From assembly GCF_040869045.1 (NCBI RefSeq), contig NC_090321.1, forward strand, positions 180,763,596-180,827,595: a stretch of 64,000 nucleotides of DNA, read 5' to 3'. The translations under genes and the position numbers were made by a program. Below, in pieces: positions 36,501 through 40,134 of the stretch (positions are counted from its first letter, which is position 1; each line of letters opens with the position of its first letter). Below the pieces are notes generated by a model. That model searched no databases. It had not been told where the DNA came from and was given only the letters and a program-made list of their open reading frames with translations. This DNA comes from Eurosta solidaginis. Lineage: Eukaryota; Arthropoda; Insecta; Diptera; Tephritidae.

Positions 36501-37927
36501 GTAGGATGTGCGGGCTGGAGGAGGAAACGATCGAGCACGTTCTGTGCTCTTGCCCTGGGCTTGCCAGGCTAAGACTCCAACTATTAGGAGTGATTTAGCT
36601 GTCAGATCTAGAAGCAGAAAGTGACTTAAGTCCTAGGAAGCTTCTAGTATTTGCCAAGAGGACGGAGTTATTTTATAACATAGGTCCTGGTTTTTGATAG
36701 GGTTTTTCAGTTTGGTCGTTAAAACAAACTTCTGGTAACACTAGGGACTTATTCAGTCTATGCGAGATCCTCGTGGACAGGCCAGTTCAACCTAACCTAA
36801 CCTTCCCTATGAACACTAATTTTGGAATACTGTCACTACTCAAAATAAATCGGTTCTTTATTTCACTAGCATGTCTTTTGGCATCCGGTATATATCCGAT
36901 ATAAAGAGTGAATAACACGTGCTACAAAAATGAGTCGTTATTGCGTTGAAGTTCTGTTATCGGACTTTTTTACTCATTTATTTATAGATACGCTTATTAT
37001 GCGCCCTCATGCATTTCTTTTTTTTATAAATTTTTTTGTAACTTTTATATGCTTGTTATGCTTTGTGTTTATAAATTTATTTTGTCATGAAGGGCAGTCC
37101 CTTCTACATATGGGTTGATATTCTAATCACAACTTTAGGTATTGTATTCAAGTTCACTTCATTATCAACATTTTGTGACGGAAGTCAAACAGTTTAACGC
37201 CGCTATCTCGCTCTCCTCAATTGGCTATGTTTACCTTAATATTATAAGTTTTTTTTATATTTATTTCAATAACACAGATAAGATAGCCAAATTAATAAAA
37301 TTCGTTCAATTACTAGGGCGATAAGAGATAAAAAAAAAAAAGAATAGGTTACTACATATATGGAGAGTAAGAAATGGGTATGAACGTTTATTCAAATGAA
37401 TGAGCTCATCACCATTACACCAAGGCGGACGCCACGTTTTTGGCATTTGGTTCTGCTTTTTAGTTTACATATTTTAATTTTTAAACGATTTGGATTTTAA
37501 GAAAAATAGGCTAATCAAAAACACCTAAATAGGTCGCTTCCCAAGGCAGTCGGTTCTATGTACCGGAGCGACTCGGGATTTTTCCCGACCAAGGACTGTC
37601 ATTTCAGTGTGACCCATCTAATTTGTTTCGTCCCTGTTGAAACGGCAAGTTTCCTTGGACTCCCGTTAGAGGATATTGATGACCATTTGTGATCGGTCGC
37701 GGCTATTAGGGCGAGCATTGCTACAACAACAACAACCTAAATAGGTGCATGAACATTAAAATATTAAAACCCTACTTCATTTTACTTACTGTTATTATAT
37801 ATTTTATTCTAAAATGATATGCTCCATAAAATCCCAATATGATGAAAATTATATGAAAGAAATTCACGAATATGGGCGCCCACATGTATCCGAGAAAATC
37901 GAATACTTGGCGTTCGATTATTGTTAC
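1001..37927 (-). CDS. NKAIN: NKAIN, Na+/K+-transporting ATPase subunit beta-1-interacting protein (exons 2-6; first exon not found)
   Basis: Join of complement 37790-37927, 29037-29117, 28699-28896, 23987-24047 and 1001-3510 gives 2988 nt, 995 codons plus TGA. All four internal introns begin GT and end AG, and phases match. The first ~160 residues follow the NKAIN family: [10 protein letters not shown] then W-A-P, a Y-L-I-W membrane segment, a lumenal loop with an N-I-T sequon, a last membrane segment, and F-D-F-V-N-G-D. NKAIN proteins are four-TM membrane proteins that bind the Na,K-ATPase beta subunit. Vertebrate members are about 200 residues; this one has a further ~830 low-complexity residues. 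The missing exon 1 should encode about 18 residues including the start and part of TM1. Introns of about 20.5, 4.7, 0.14 and 8.7 kb hold most of the mobile DNA in the window. Confidence 0.88.
3511..4410. other. NKAIN intron, AT-rich, no gene seen
   Basis: Intronic DNA upstream of exon 6 with T- and A-homopolymers around 3680-3850 and simple tatatg/tacata repeats at 3890-4040. No coding sequence, TE terminus or RNA gene recognised. Confidence 0.6.
4554..4603. repeat. (GTCC)n microsatellite inside HINE-like copy 1
   Basis: About twelve tandem gtcc units with one interruption. A shorter version lies at the equivalent place in copy 2 (about 24288-24310), so the microsatellite belongs to the element and not to the insertion site. 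Confidence 0.9.
5400..7004 (+). pseudogene. LOA ORF1 (gag-like, DUF4780-type domain) with one in-frame TGA
   Basis: The likely start is the ATG at 5400 (M-N-N-S-L-P-E-R). The N-terminal part is charged and Ser-rich (S-D-S-G-S-E-S-S) with basic stretches, then three near-repeats of K-G-D-N-x-K-T-P-x-F-S-E. An in-frame TGA at 6219-6221 breaks the frame; translation in the same frame continues to 7002-7004. The second half (6301-6690) starts W-Y-N-G-V-K-M-I-A and resembles the DUF4780 domain found in ORF1 proteins of insect LINEs, which bind nucleic acid in the retrotransposon particle. The stop may be an inactivating mutation; ORF2 is undamaged. The ORF1 end overlaps the ORF2 start by 41 nt in another frame, which suggests coupled translation. 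Confidence 0.75.
6964..10545 (+). CDS. LOA ORF2: endonuclease, reverse transcriptase, RNase H
   Basis: 1193 codons, uninterrupted, ATG at 6964. Apurinic-type endonuclease domain at about residues 1-225: I-Q-E-P-W-L near 34, G-A-D-A-N-A-H-H-N near 133, S-D-H near 209. Reverse transcriptase at about 440-720, with [15 protein letters not shown] and the catalytic Y-A-D-D near 655. RNase H at about 910-1040: Y-T-D-G-S-K, A-E-I-L-A-V, Y-I-D-S-Q-A-A and N-E-K-A-D-E, giving the acidic active site. A Cys/His cluster C-x2-C ... H-x3-C-x-C lies near 1125-1145. Together these nick target DNA, copy the RNA by target-primed reverse transcription and remove RNA. All expected catalytic motifs are present. 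Confidence 0.92.
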   Translation: MVLRVLQINLQHSKVASSELLLTLEEGSFDVALIQEPWLSSGGKVSGLSARGFGVYYAQTEGRVRAVVMVRKQLHSYMLPNYTTEDLVAVAVEQKNKQAFILASCYMAHAAEVPPMECKRLVQEEGRKGRLVIGADANAHHNPWGGADTNERGESLFCYILQTNLQIANRGNVPTYIGPISSNVLDITLSSERDISRYDWMVLDRPSFSDHAYISFSIPLKRVEKGGTFRNPRATNWTKFQKHVETKLGQPKEVANVEELEESNEFLTRTLMTAYNKACPLRKFRGKAKPPWWSNELSLLRRQVKEMFKLAKTAESEACRDEYRDLLRIYKREITRAKRNSWKSFCTDIECSSETARWKKVLAKGNIVQGLIKKENGVWSRDSEESLEVLLDTHFPSGDGLEEPADITHTSITELVVPGLVTDTKIEWAVKTFSKFKSPGPDGIFPAMLQVSSRAVVEWLQIIFDGYIRLNHVPHSWRTARVAFLPKAGKIGHVYPKDYRPISLTSFLLKTFERLIDVYIKSNVDEKLLSTTQHAYTKGKSVDTALHRVVISIEKSLEYKEYALGVFLDIAGAFNNVAKWAIMDGLNYIKVHPALIRWIGCMLNCRKITSQWGLYEATKSVDRGTPQGGVLSPLLWRLVINQLLRQFDEGAVKLTAYADDVAIVISGKCLPTISSLMDRALRDIHTWASNVGLKVNAEKTDMVLFTKRYKVPNWTRPKLGAVTLQEKPCTKYLGIILDSKLSWKLNVEERVKKASTALYACKRMLGCTWGLSPSLSHWVFTAIVSPILYYGVLVWWKATQKTTYLKKLEGVCRLSMLCITGALKTTPTAVLYAILHIPPVDLVAKNKALTTATRLDASGQLERRPYGHSSIASSVTRRTDYMIPYLHFEGDLKATIEVDGWRKGAQMADEAIHVYTDGSKIVEGVGSAVYCADLELSRSYRLPDYCSVFQAEILAVTKAVETLEENSLSCNRVNFYIDSQAAIKAIISHSTASKCVLECKQSLERIGTGRSIHLYWVPGHMGIDGNEKADELAKKGASLEACSVDVPIRLGEIKRRREVHMIDQAEKAWVQARGCKVSKIMCRSYNLRLTQLLLSLKREDCRLMTGILTGHCLLASHAFKLGLVSDSRCRKCGLEEETIEHVLCSCPALARLRLQLLGVIQLSDLESASGLSPRKLLVFAKRTELFYNIGPGF
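11400..13085 (+). repeat. ~128-bp satellite array (about 13 units) inside HINE-like copy 1
   Basis: The block tttcgtttgatacccat (or close variants) recurs at 11491, 11621, 11747, 11875, 12003, 12132, 12259, 12387, 12517, 12647, 12769, 12898 and 13029, a period of 122-131 bp. Each unit also carries gcgatatctcgaaaaggcg, ccaccta and tctagagtcacccctgg. Units at both ends are the most diverged, as expected from unequal exchange. HINE-like copy 3 has about one such unit, so the array expanded in copy 1. Confidence 0.92.
13176..14384. other. NKAIN intron, no gene recognised
   Basis: AT-rich intronic DNA. Short open frames (for example 13718-13942 minus and 14155-14370 plus) are Phe/Ile/Lys-rich with no domain and are read as chance. 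Confidence 0.5.
14385..14790. mobile_element. Hairpin (foldback-type) MITE
   Basis: Two arms of about 170-190 bp face each other around a loop of about 45 bp at 14568-14612. Arm 1 carries aactttttatttgggg, then tttgtagcccaatcaa and ttgatttttcaaa. Arm 2 is its reverse complement with scattered mismatches (attgattgggctac, ccaaataaaaagtt). The near-complete palindrome and lack of coding sequence fit a foldback or MITE-type DNA transposon. Flanking TSDs were not identified. Confidence 0.7.
14791..16654. other. NKAIN intron with degenerate ccgaaa-type short repeats
   Basis: From about 14960 to 15290 the sequence is a loose series of units such as ccgaaattatcttgaaaa, ccggaa and cccgaaa spaced 12-20 bp apart. 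The reverse-complement pattern is at 44860-45060. The rest is ordinary AT-rich intron with no gene recognised; open frames at 14913-15302 (minus) and 15461-15748 (plus) have no domains. Confidence 0.5.
16655..17100. repeat. Tandem duplication, period about 279 bp, reaching into a SINE
   Basis: agctcggcaatggcattgaa occurs at 16655 and 16934; both copies continue with cacaac, ctcaaaagagacagtgggag, ggcgataaaagacagt or a close variant, and gcatgagtgttggaaacgtc. The first copy ends with a piece of the tRNA-derived SINE (tttttcttagcggg, tgtgtttctgtgccatgaaa). The second runs into the longer SINE copy at about 17098. Confidence 0.8.
17098..17375 (+). mobile_element. tRNA-derived SINE, copy f (plus)
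   Basis: Shares the body of the family seen five more times in the window: tttttcttagcggg, gcccctcggcagtg, tgtgtttctgtgccatgaaa, gttcggagtcggcataaa, and gaagagaagctcggc near the end. The tRNA-like head is damaged here (cgtgacccgccgatt). Preceded by a partial duplicate at about 16819-16930. Confidence 0.7.
17376..17865. other. NKAIN intron, no feature recognised
   Basis: AT-rich intronic DNA with a 20-bp T run near 17530. Nothing else supported. Confidence 0.5.
17866..18358 (+). mobile_element. Solo LTR of a Ty3/Gypsy family (plus)
   Basis: Starts TGTGACGAATATTTTCATCA and ends near cctaaattcgttata. It carries gagtataaaagcagagcaag (a TATA-box-like promoter) and ggagttattcattcaatag, shared with the clean solo LTR at 52192-52714. 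Preceded by atat, the same four bases that flank the other two LTRs, but the downstream duplication is not clean. No internal region is attached. Confidence 0.8.
18359..19435. other. NKAIN intron; purine-rich tract at 18835-18985
   Basis: No gene recognised. Plus-strand G/A-rich DNA (ggggaagggggagggg and gagagg repeats) over about 150 bp could adopt non-B structure. It resembles the purine-rich tail of the Helitron at 27990-28100. Short open frames are by-products of this composition. Confidence 0.45.
19436..19572 (+). repeat. Left arm of an inverted repeat flanking a Gypsy remnant
   Basis: Contains tttttgctgctctagctcgg, then aacaataagagagcataaag, cgagttacgtcgtgttt and aataaaaactc. The reverse complement (diverged) lies at 22454-22665. 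The two arms enclose about 2.9 kb that is mostly the Gypsy remnant. Confidence 0.7.
19716..19919 (-). pseudogene. Gypsy integrase C-terminal fragment
   Basis: 67 codons including R-F-D-K-N-H-N, then G-D-L-V-L-L-Y-N-P and [11 protein letters not shown], the SH3-like C-terminal module of Ty3/Gypsy integrases that binds DNA. The catalytic D,D,E core is absent. In another frame the end continues L-G-H-L-R-A-A-R-C, the usual pol C-terminus. Confidence 0.8.
19929..20586 (-). pseudogene. Gypsy protease and early pol remnant
   Basis: Reading the minus strand from about 20580, [13 protein letters not shown] shows the aspartic protease active site, followed by an in-frame stop. From 20357 an open piece begins with [11 protein letters not shown], the segment that follows the protease fold. 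The remaining ~100 residues are basic linker. It ends next to the integrase piece, so the reverse transcriptase has been deleted. Confidence 0.7.
20587..21801 (-). pseudogene. Gypsy gag polyprotein (404 codons, open)
   Basis: The N-terminal ~120 residues are a coiled-coil-like stretch of repeated S-Q-L-E-x-Q / T-R-I units. Then a capsid-like domain (F-N-G-S-V-P-F at about 150 to A-L-I-Q-E-T at about 300) and a CCHC zinc knuckle [14 protein letters not shown] near 350. Gag forms the particle and binds the element RNA. This frame is intact, but the element around it lacks most of pol, so it is called a remnant. The end shifts into the protease region after a frame change. Confidence 0.8.
21965..22339 (-). 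repeat. Truncated 5' LTR of the Gypsy remnant
   Basis: About 375 bp aligning with the first three-fifths of the solo LTR at 52192-52714: gtctacacatatgtcc, aacacatgcatatatctgag, atactcccaaat, then agagtataaaag near 21985. The region after the TATA-like box is replaced by sequence leading into gag. Confidence 0.8.
22454..22665 (-). repeat. Right arm of the inverted repeat flanking the Gypsy remnant
   Basis: Reverse complement of 19436-19572 with about a quarter of positions changed and some insertions: gagtttttattctgc, catgacgtagctcgtag, tctatgctctgttcttgttc. The Gypsy LTR starts about 115 bp inside it, so the Gypsy seems to have landed within a DNA element with long TIRs. Confidence 0.65.
22691..23986. 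other. NKAIN intron next to exon 5, no gene recognised
   Basis: AT-rich intronic DNA with a T run at 23735-23755. No TE terminus recognised. It may be among the oldest unbroken host sequence in the window. Confidence 0.5.
23987..24047 (-). CDS. NKAIN: NKAIN exon 5 (last membrane helix)
   Basis: 61 nt encoding [20 protein letters not shown] plus one base of a split codon. The acceptor tttcag lies above 24047; the donor gtaagt is the complement of 23981-23986. The split base joins the first two bases of exon 6 to give F, restoring the family motif of acidic residues followed by F-D-F. Confidence 0.88.
24151..25213 (+). mobile_element. DINE-1/HINE-like element, copy 2 (plus)
   Basis: Starts TATACTCAGCGTGC, has ataacggttggttgtaca, tcgagatagatatagac and (GTCC)n at 24288-24310, and ends ctgagtatataatgttcggt, hairpin GTTCGG/CCGAAC, then CTTACTTG and T-rich DNA. 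About 1.06 kb, without the 128-bp array of copy 1. It lies about 100 bp upstream of NKAIN exon 5 in gene orientation. Confidence 0.68.
25477..26640 (+). pseudogene. RTE-type non-LTR retrotransposon fragment (reverse transcriptase C-terminal half)
   Basis: 5'-truncated. The first frame (25477-26151) has [16 protein letters not shown] and the catalytic [10 protein letters not shown], then K-T-K-Y-L-L and V-Y-L-G-T-S-I-N. A frame break after 26151 leads to [10 protein letters not shown] and R-R-R-F-N-D-E-L ending L-R-W-I-G-H-V-M, then a further shift over G-R-G-R-P-H-S-V-G. This order is typical of RTE-like reverse transcriptases of insects. Endonuclease absent; at least two frameshifts; dead. 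Confidence 0.82.
26641..27002. other. NKAIN intron, no feature recognised
   Basis: AT-rich sequence with a (tatg)n stretch near 26897-26912. Nothing else supported. Confidence 0.5.
27003..28171 (+). mobile_element. Non-autonomous canonical Helitron, copy 1
   Basis: Begins TCTAATATATAAAATTCTTC after A and ends with a hairpin (gggcagaacaacgtctgc) about 10 nt before CTGCTAG, followed by T: insertion between A and T, 5' TC and 3' CTAG are Helitron hallmarks. Inside are about three tandem units of ~130 bp (27200-27610) with tctcgagatataggcc, then a (ggactg)n microsatellite (27830-27900) and a purine-rich tract. No Rep or helicase coding sequence. An 86-codon Gly/Leu-rich frame at 27747-28007 is produced by the microsatellite. 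Confidence 0.88.
28172..28698. other. T-rich NKAIN intron next to exon 4
   Basis: Long T/A-rich tract (28280-28590) with tttatttta runs, no coding sequence. On the minus strand this follows the exon 4 donor. Confidence 0.5.
28699..28896 (-). CDS. NKAIN: NKAIN exon 4 (extracellular loop)
   Basis: 198 nt, 66 codons, phase 0. The acceptor is ttttaacag; the donor gtaagt is the complement of 28693-28698. It begins [10 protein letters not shown] and carries [10 protein letters not shown], an N-I-T glycosylation sequon, a second cysteine (D-D-C-V-L-D-Y) and [10 protein letters not shown], which opens the last membrane helix. The two loop cysteines and the C-x-L-x-Y pattern match vertebrate NKAINs. 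Confidence 0.9.
29037..29117 (-). CDS. NKAIN: NKAIN exon 3
   Basis: 81 nt, 27 codons, phase 0. The acceptor tag lies above 29117; the donor gtaagc is the complement of 29031-29036. It encodes [20 protein letters not shown] followed by N-V-G-A-L-D-R. This corresponds to the next membrane helix of NKAIN, with the family-typical W-N and I-C-F-Y-L. It is separated from exon 4 by an intron of only 140 bp. Confidence 0.9.
29118..29813. other. NKAIN intron upstream of exon 3, no gene recognised
   Basis: Contains A-runs at 29166-29197 and a stretch at 29370-29660 rich in aaaaa/ttttt with ttcgaaaa motifs that reads like an old repeat. Open frames there (29378-29650 minus, 29499-29738 plus) are Phe/Lys-rich and domainless. 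Confidence 0.45.
30735..31600 (-). pseudogene. 3' fragment of a Jockey-group LINE (minus)
   Basis: On the minus strand a 71-codon frame (31308-31093) reads [10 protein letters not shown], then [15 protein letters not shown] and, past a frame change, W-N-S-I-P. This is the C-terminal end of many Jockey-group reverse transcriptase proteins. The 3' end is a (TAAA)n tail (complement of 30735-30752). It sits inside one satellite unit: cacaaaaatcg is on the left and the following ccgatttgg on the right. 5'-truncated and broken. Confidence 0.65.
31679..32150 (+). repeat. ~118-bp satellite, 4-5 units
   Basis: ctaggtggcgcaaggatcga recurs (with changes) at 31679, 31796, 31913 and 32035, period 117-122 bp. 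Each unit has ttcacaaaaatcg, tggtccgatttggctcatat and gaatagaaagcgacctatg. A further unit lies at about 30693, left of the LINE fragment. The core is the reverse complement of the core of the array at 40135-41815. Confidence 0.85.
32390..32705. repeat. Unit with ~76-bp inverted arms (MITE-like)
   Basis: The left arm aagttaaacggttttattg ... acttacatgaagtaataata ... agctagaaaat (32397-32471) is mirrored at 32626-32700. The ~155-bp centre has no coding sequence. It forms the right end of the insert in HINE-like copy 3, or is a MITE next to it. Confidence 0.7.
33783..34344. other. NKAIN intron with pyrimidine-rich tract
   Basis: From about 33950 to 34310 the plus strand is mostly C/T (tctcttacttctctccctct and similar). 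It mirrors the purine-rich tract of the Helitron at 27950-28100, so it may be an old Helitron piece in reverse orientation; no Helitron end was found. The 95-codon frame here is a product of composition. Confidence 0.4.
34345..34560 (-). pseudogene. Jockey/CR1-like LINE 3' fragment (minus)
   Basis: Aligns with 45320-45500 of the long copy: tcgatattctgtaacg, tggttccacattacaatta and tggtgtcatg. On the minus strand it reads L-F-L-W-S-S-P-I-E then N-I-E-D-N-L-P. It is more diverged than the long copy and so older. Confidence 0.65.
34561..35122. other. Unrecognised coding-like stretch, then intron
   Basis: On the minus strand 34836-34621 encodes 71 residues ([13 protein letters not shown] and E-P-D-K-P-K-E-V) without any family I recognise. 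Its position behind a LINE fragment suggests another TE remnant. From 34850 to 35122 nothing is seen. Confidence 0.3.
35123..35454 (-). mobile_element. tRNA-derived SINE, copy b (minus)
   Basis: Body identical in order to copy a: gcgtgataacctccgaagag at the 3' end, atgccgactccgaacggcat, gagcttttcatggcagaaat, cactgccgaggggcgacccc, then tRNA-like head with gtggtaggcggagcacgcta and ggtggccgcc. About ten bases of the B-box segment (ttgtacggtgtgg in place of ccgggg...) are deleted. Confidence 0.8.
35465..35522 (+). repeat. Three tandem copies of a 20-bp unit
   Basis: agctctcttataagatata occurs three times in a row, with an imperfect start (caaagctctcttataagat). Lies between the SINE and the LOA fragment. 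Confidence 0.9.
35741..36595 (+). pseudogene. LOA ORF2 RNase H and C-terminal domain, truncated
   Basis: Open from upstream of the junction to a TAG at 36596-36598. Retains [28 protein letters not shown] and the C-x2[10 protein letters not shown] cluster. Compared with the long copy, I-D-G-N became I-G-G-N, and a premature stop (GTG-ATT-TAG) removes the last ~30 residues. It lacks the endonuclease and reverse transcriptase, so it cannot move by itself. Confidence 0.85.
35741..36822 (+). mobile_element. 5'-truncated LOA LINE (same family as 5027-10649)
   Basis: Begins within ORF2 (equivalent to about 9592 of the long copy) and runs to the same 3' UTR and an (aacct)n tail ending near 36822. 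Sequence identity with the long copy is high. Flanks cctgtgaactcaat and ccctatgaacactaat look like a decayed target-site duplication. Confidence 0.85.
36823..37522. other. NKAIN intron, no gene recognised
   Basis: AT-rich. Small Phe/Leu-rich frames at 36930-37118 and 37142-37324 have no domain or homologue that I can recognise. Confidence 0.5.
37535..37734 (+). mobile_element. 200-bp internally deleted Jockey/CR1-like mini-element (SINE-like)
   Basis: Starts cgcttcccaaggcagtcgg, the exact 5' end of the 4-kb LINE at 45265-49321, runs about 85 bp, then jumps to the last ~110 bp of that LINE (cctgttgaaacggcaagttt onward) and its (caa)n tail. It is flanked by a perfect 12-bp duplication acctaaataggt (37523-37534 and 37735-37746), so the short form itself was inserted. 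It lies 140 bp from the splice donor of NKAIN exon 2. Confidence 0.88.
37558..37692 (+). CDS. 44-codon fused open frame in the mini-element
   Basis: ATG at 37558 is the LINE's own start ([10 protein letters not shown]). After the deletion junction the frame continues into the LINE's last residues ([14 protein letters not shown]) and its natural stop. The 2A-like motif, PHD-like finger, endonuclease and reverse transcriptase are all lost. Whether the peptide is ever made is unknown; frame retention may be chance (one in three). Confidence 0.4.
   Translation: MYRSDSGFFPTKDCHFSVTHLICFVPVETASFLGLPLEDIDDHL
37790..37927 (-). CDS. NKAIN: NKAIN exon 2
   Basis: 138 nt, phase 0 at both ends. The acceptor (ctttgcag) lies just above 37927 and the donor gtaagt is the complement of 37784-37789. 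It encodes 46 residues including [15 protein letters not shown] and a hydrophobic stretch [11 protein letters not shown] that forms a transmembrane helix. This is the most conserved block of the NKAIN family and fixes the identity of the gene. Confidence 0.9.
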
Positions 37928-38874
37928 CTGCAAAGAAAAAATGATACAAAATTAAAATAGTTTGATTAAATAGTCTTCAAATATTAAAATAGTCTTTATT
38001 TATAATCTCGTAAAGATGAAAGTTTATAACCCAAGATACTGATATGTATGCGCCTATTCTCGGTACGCATGGTAATAATTTCAATTGATATATCAGTACA
38101 TTATTTATTGTGTTTAATAGCAGCTGCATTGTTCTACTACAATGCAATGGAAAAGAAAATTTCGTGATGTCCGACTAAGTATTTTCGCACACATGAATGC
38201 ATTCGGAGGAAATTTTGTATGGCCACCACTGACCCAGTACCCTCAATTGCTACAATACATAACTTCACTTTACGCATCACAAAGTCATTAATATTACACT
38301 CAGTGACTACATATATATATATTTACAATTTAATAATATTTTTATTGTAGCCATTTGTGCAGTTACTGTGTTATGTATGTTTATTAGGGTGGTTCTTATA
38401 TACGAAATAAAGGTGCTTTTCCAGGTTCACCACTTTAAACGGTAATACCAAGGTCAAGAATATCATATGTAAATTTTGATTCCGATTGGAGACGTTAAGG
38501 GGTGTAAAAAATTTGAATAAAGTAAAATGATAAAACTTCTTCGCCTGCCATTGGCATACCAAATAATGTATTTTCTTGATAATAAAAAGAAAAGTACAAT
38601 ACATGGCCATTTTTCCATTTGCAGAACGTTTTTATCGGGAAAAATCAGGTATTTTATTATAATAACCACCCTAATATATGTGTATATTTGTTTATTGATG
38701 TACATATGTAAATACTACTGGACTACATGGTTTTACTGATAGGTTTGTTATTTATTATATTTAATTGAATTTAATTGGTAAAAGTTAAGAAACCAAATAA
38801 GCGTAACGTCATTGTGAAACAGAAGTAATAAAAATTAATGCCAAGAGCAGGGAAAAAAGAGAAGGTAAAACAAG
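37928..38874. other. Region upstream of NKAIN exon 2, no gene recognised
   Basis: Part of the first NKAIN intron, AT-rich, with a gtggttcttatatac ... ataaccaccctaat inverted pair around 38390-38670 that may mark an old hairpin element. Open frames on both strands within it mirror one another and lack domains. NKAIN exon 1 was looked for here and not found. Confidence 0.45.
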
Positions 38875-39172
38875 CGGCGGCTGCCGTGATAGCGTGCTCC
38901 GCGTACCACACTGAAGATCCTGGGTTCACGCCCCGGGCAAAGCAACATCAAAACTTTAGGAAACAAGCTTTTTCGGTAAGAAGACAATTTTTCTAAGCAG
39001 GGTCGCCCCTCGGCAGTGTTTGGCCTTACAGATGCCGTTCGGAGTCGGCATAAAACAAGTACGTCCCGTAACGCCAATTAGTAGGAAAAATTAAAAACGA
39101 GCACGACGCAAATTGGAAGAGCAGATCGCCCTAAATTTCTTCGGAGGTTATCGCGCCTTTCATTTATTTTTT
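38875..39172 (+). mobile_element. tRNA-derived SINE, copy c (plus)
   Basis: The tRNA-like head has ccgtgatagcgtgctccg, taccacactgaagatcctgg and a B-box-like gggttcacgccccgggca; body as in the other copies but with about 60 bp deleted between cggcagtgtttgg and gatgccgttcgg. Ends cttcggaggttatcgcgcct and a T-rich tail. Confidence 0.82.
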
Positions 39173-39291
39173 TATTTATAAAGAAAAAACTCATGGCGAA
39201 TCAAACAAAAAATTTACGATAAAAAATAGAGAAAATTAATTAAATAAAAAAATATGAAGAAAAAACAAATAAAAAGGAAAAACAAAAAAAT

Positions 39292-39690
39292 TATAAAAAA
39301 ATTTTAAGGACTACCTTTGTATAAATGGACCAAAAAATAGAAGGCAATTGTTCCTTTAATACAGACATAGTCTTGTTGAATTTTGACAAAAAAAACTTTA
39401 ACAATAGCTCATGTAAAAGAATGTTGGGATTTAAAATTATAAAGGTAGAGCGCGTGTTTAAATATTAAATAATCAATTAGTTAATCCCAAGTACATGGTT
39501 TGCCTTAAATTGAAAGATTGCGCTCCACCTTTATAGTTTTAAATACCAATATTATTTTACAAGAGCTATTGTTAAAGTTTTTTTTGTCAAAATTCAACAA
39601 GGCAATGTCTACATTAAAAGAAAAATTGCCTTCTATTTTTTGGTCCATTTATATAAAGGTAGTCCTTAAAAATTTTTTATCATCTTTTTA
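39292..39690. mobile_element. Hairpin MITE, arms about 160 bp
   Basis: The left arm (39295-39452: aaggactacctttgtataaa, tggaccaaaaaatagaaggc, ataaaggtagagcgc) is mirrored by the right arm (39525-39683: gcgctccacctttatag, gccttctattttttggtcca, aaaggtagtccttaaaa). The centre is about 70 bp. Arms differ at roughly one base in ten. The 80-codon frame at 39518-39760 is a by-product. Confidence 0.78.
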
Positions 39691-40134
39691 TTTTAAATTT
39701 TTTAGTACTGCCTACAAAAAGGCAATTTCAAATTTGATTAGTAATTTAAGTAATTCCTAAGTGAAAATTCTTATCTTTATTTATTTGTTCAAAATAGCAA
39801 GATTTAGGAGAATTAGTGGAATTTTCGCTGACAACACTGGCGAAAACAACAGAATTCCACCTCGCATCATAACAAGAGAATTCCACCTCGTTTTCCAGCT
39901 ACTTAAAGCTGAAAATCGTGGTGAAATTCGCATACGCCTGAAAGTCTTAAAGAATTGTGGTGAAAGTCGCGTACGCCTAAAAGTATGCAAGGACGTGCAT
40001 TGAGTTGGGCCTTCAACGAGGTGGAATTCTACAACGCCTGCAACACTCAGGAGGCTATCCATGAAGGTGTGACCTAGTCTTCTAAATAGTTCGACTTGTG
40101 CGTTACGTAGCTCCAATTTTTTGATCAAACATTG
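39691..40134. other. Intron with short local repeats
   Basis: 39835-40035 contains repeated blocks: gaattccacctcg twice, and gaaattcgcatacgcctgaa / gaaagtcgcgtacgcctaaa. Looks like remnants of an unclassified repeat. No gene recognised. Confidence 0.45.
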
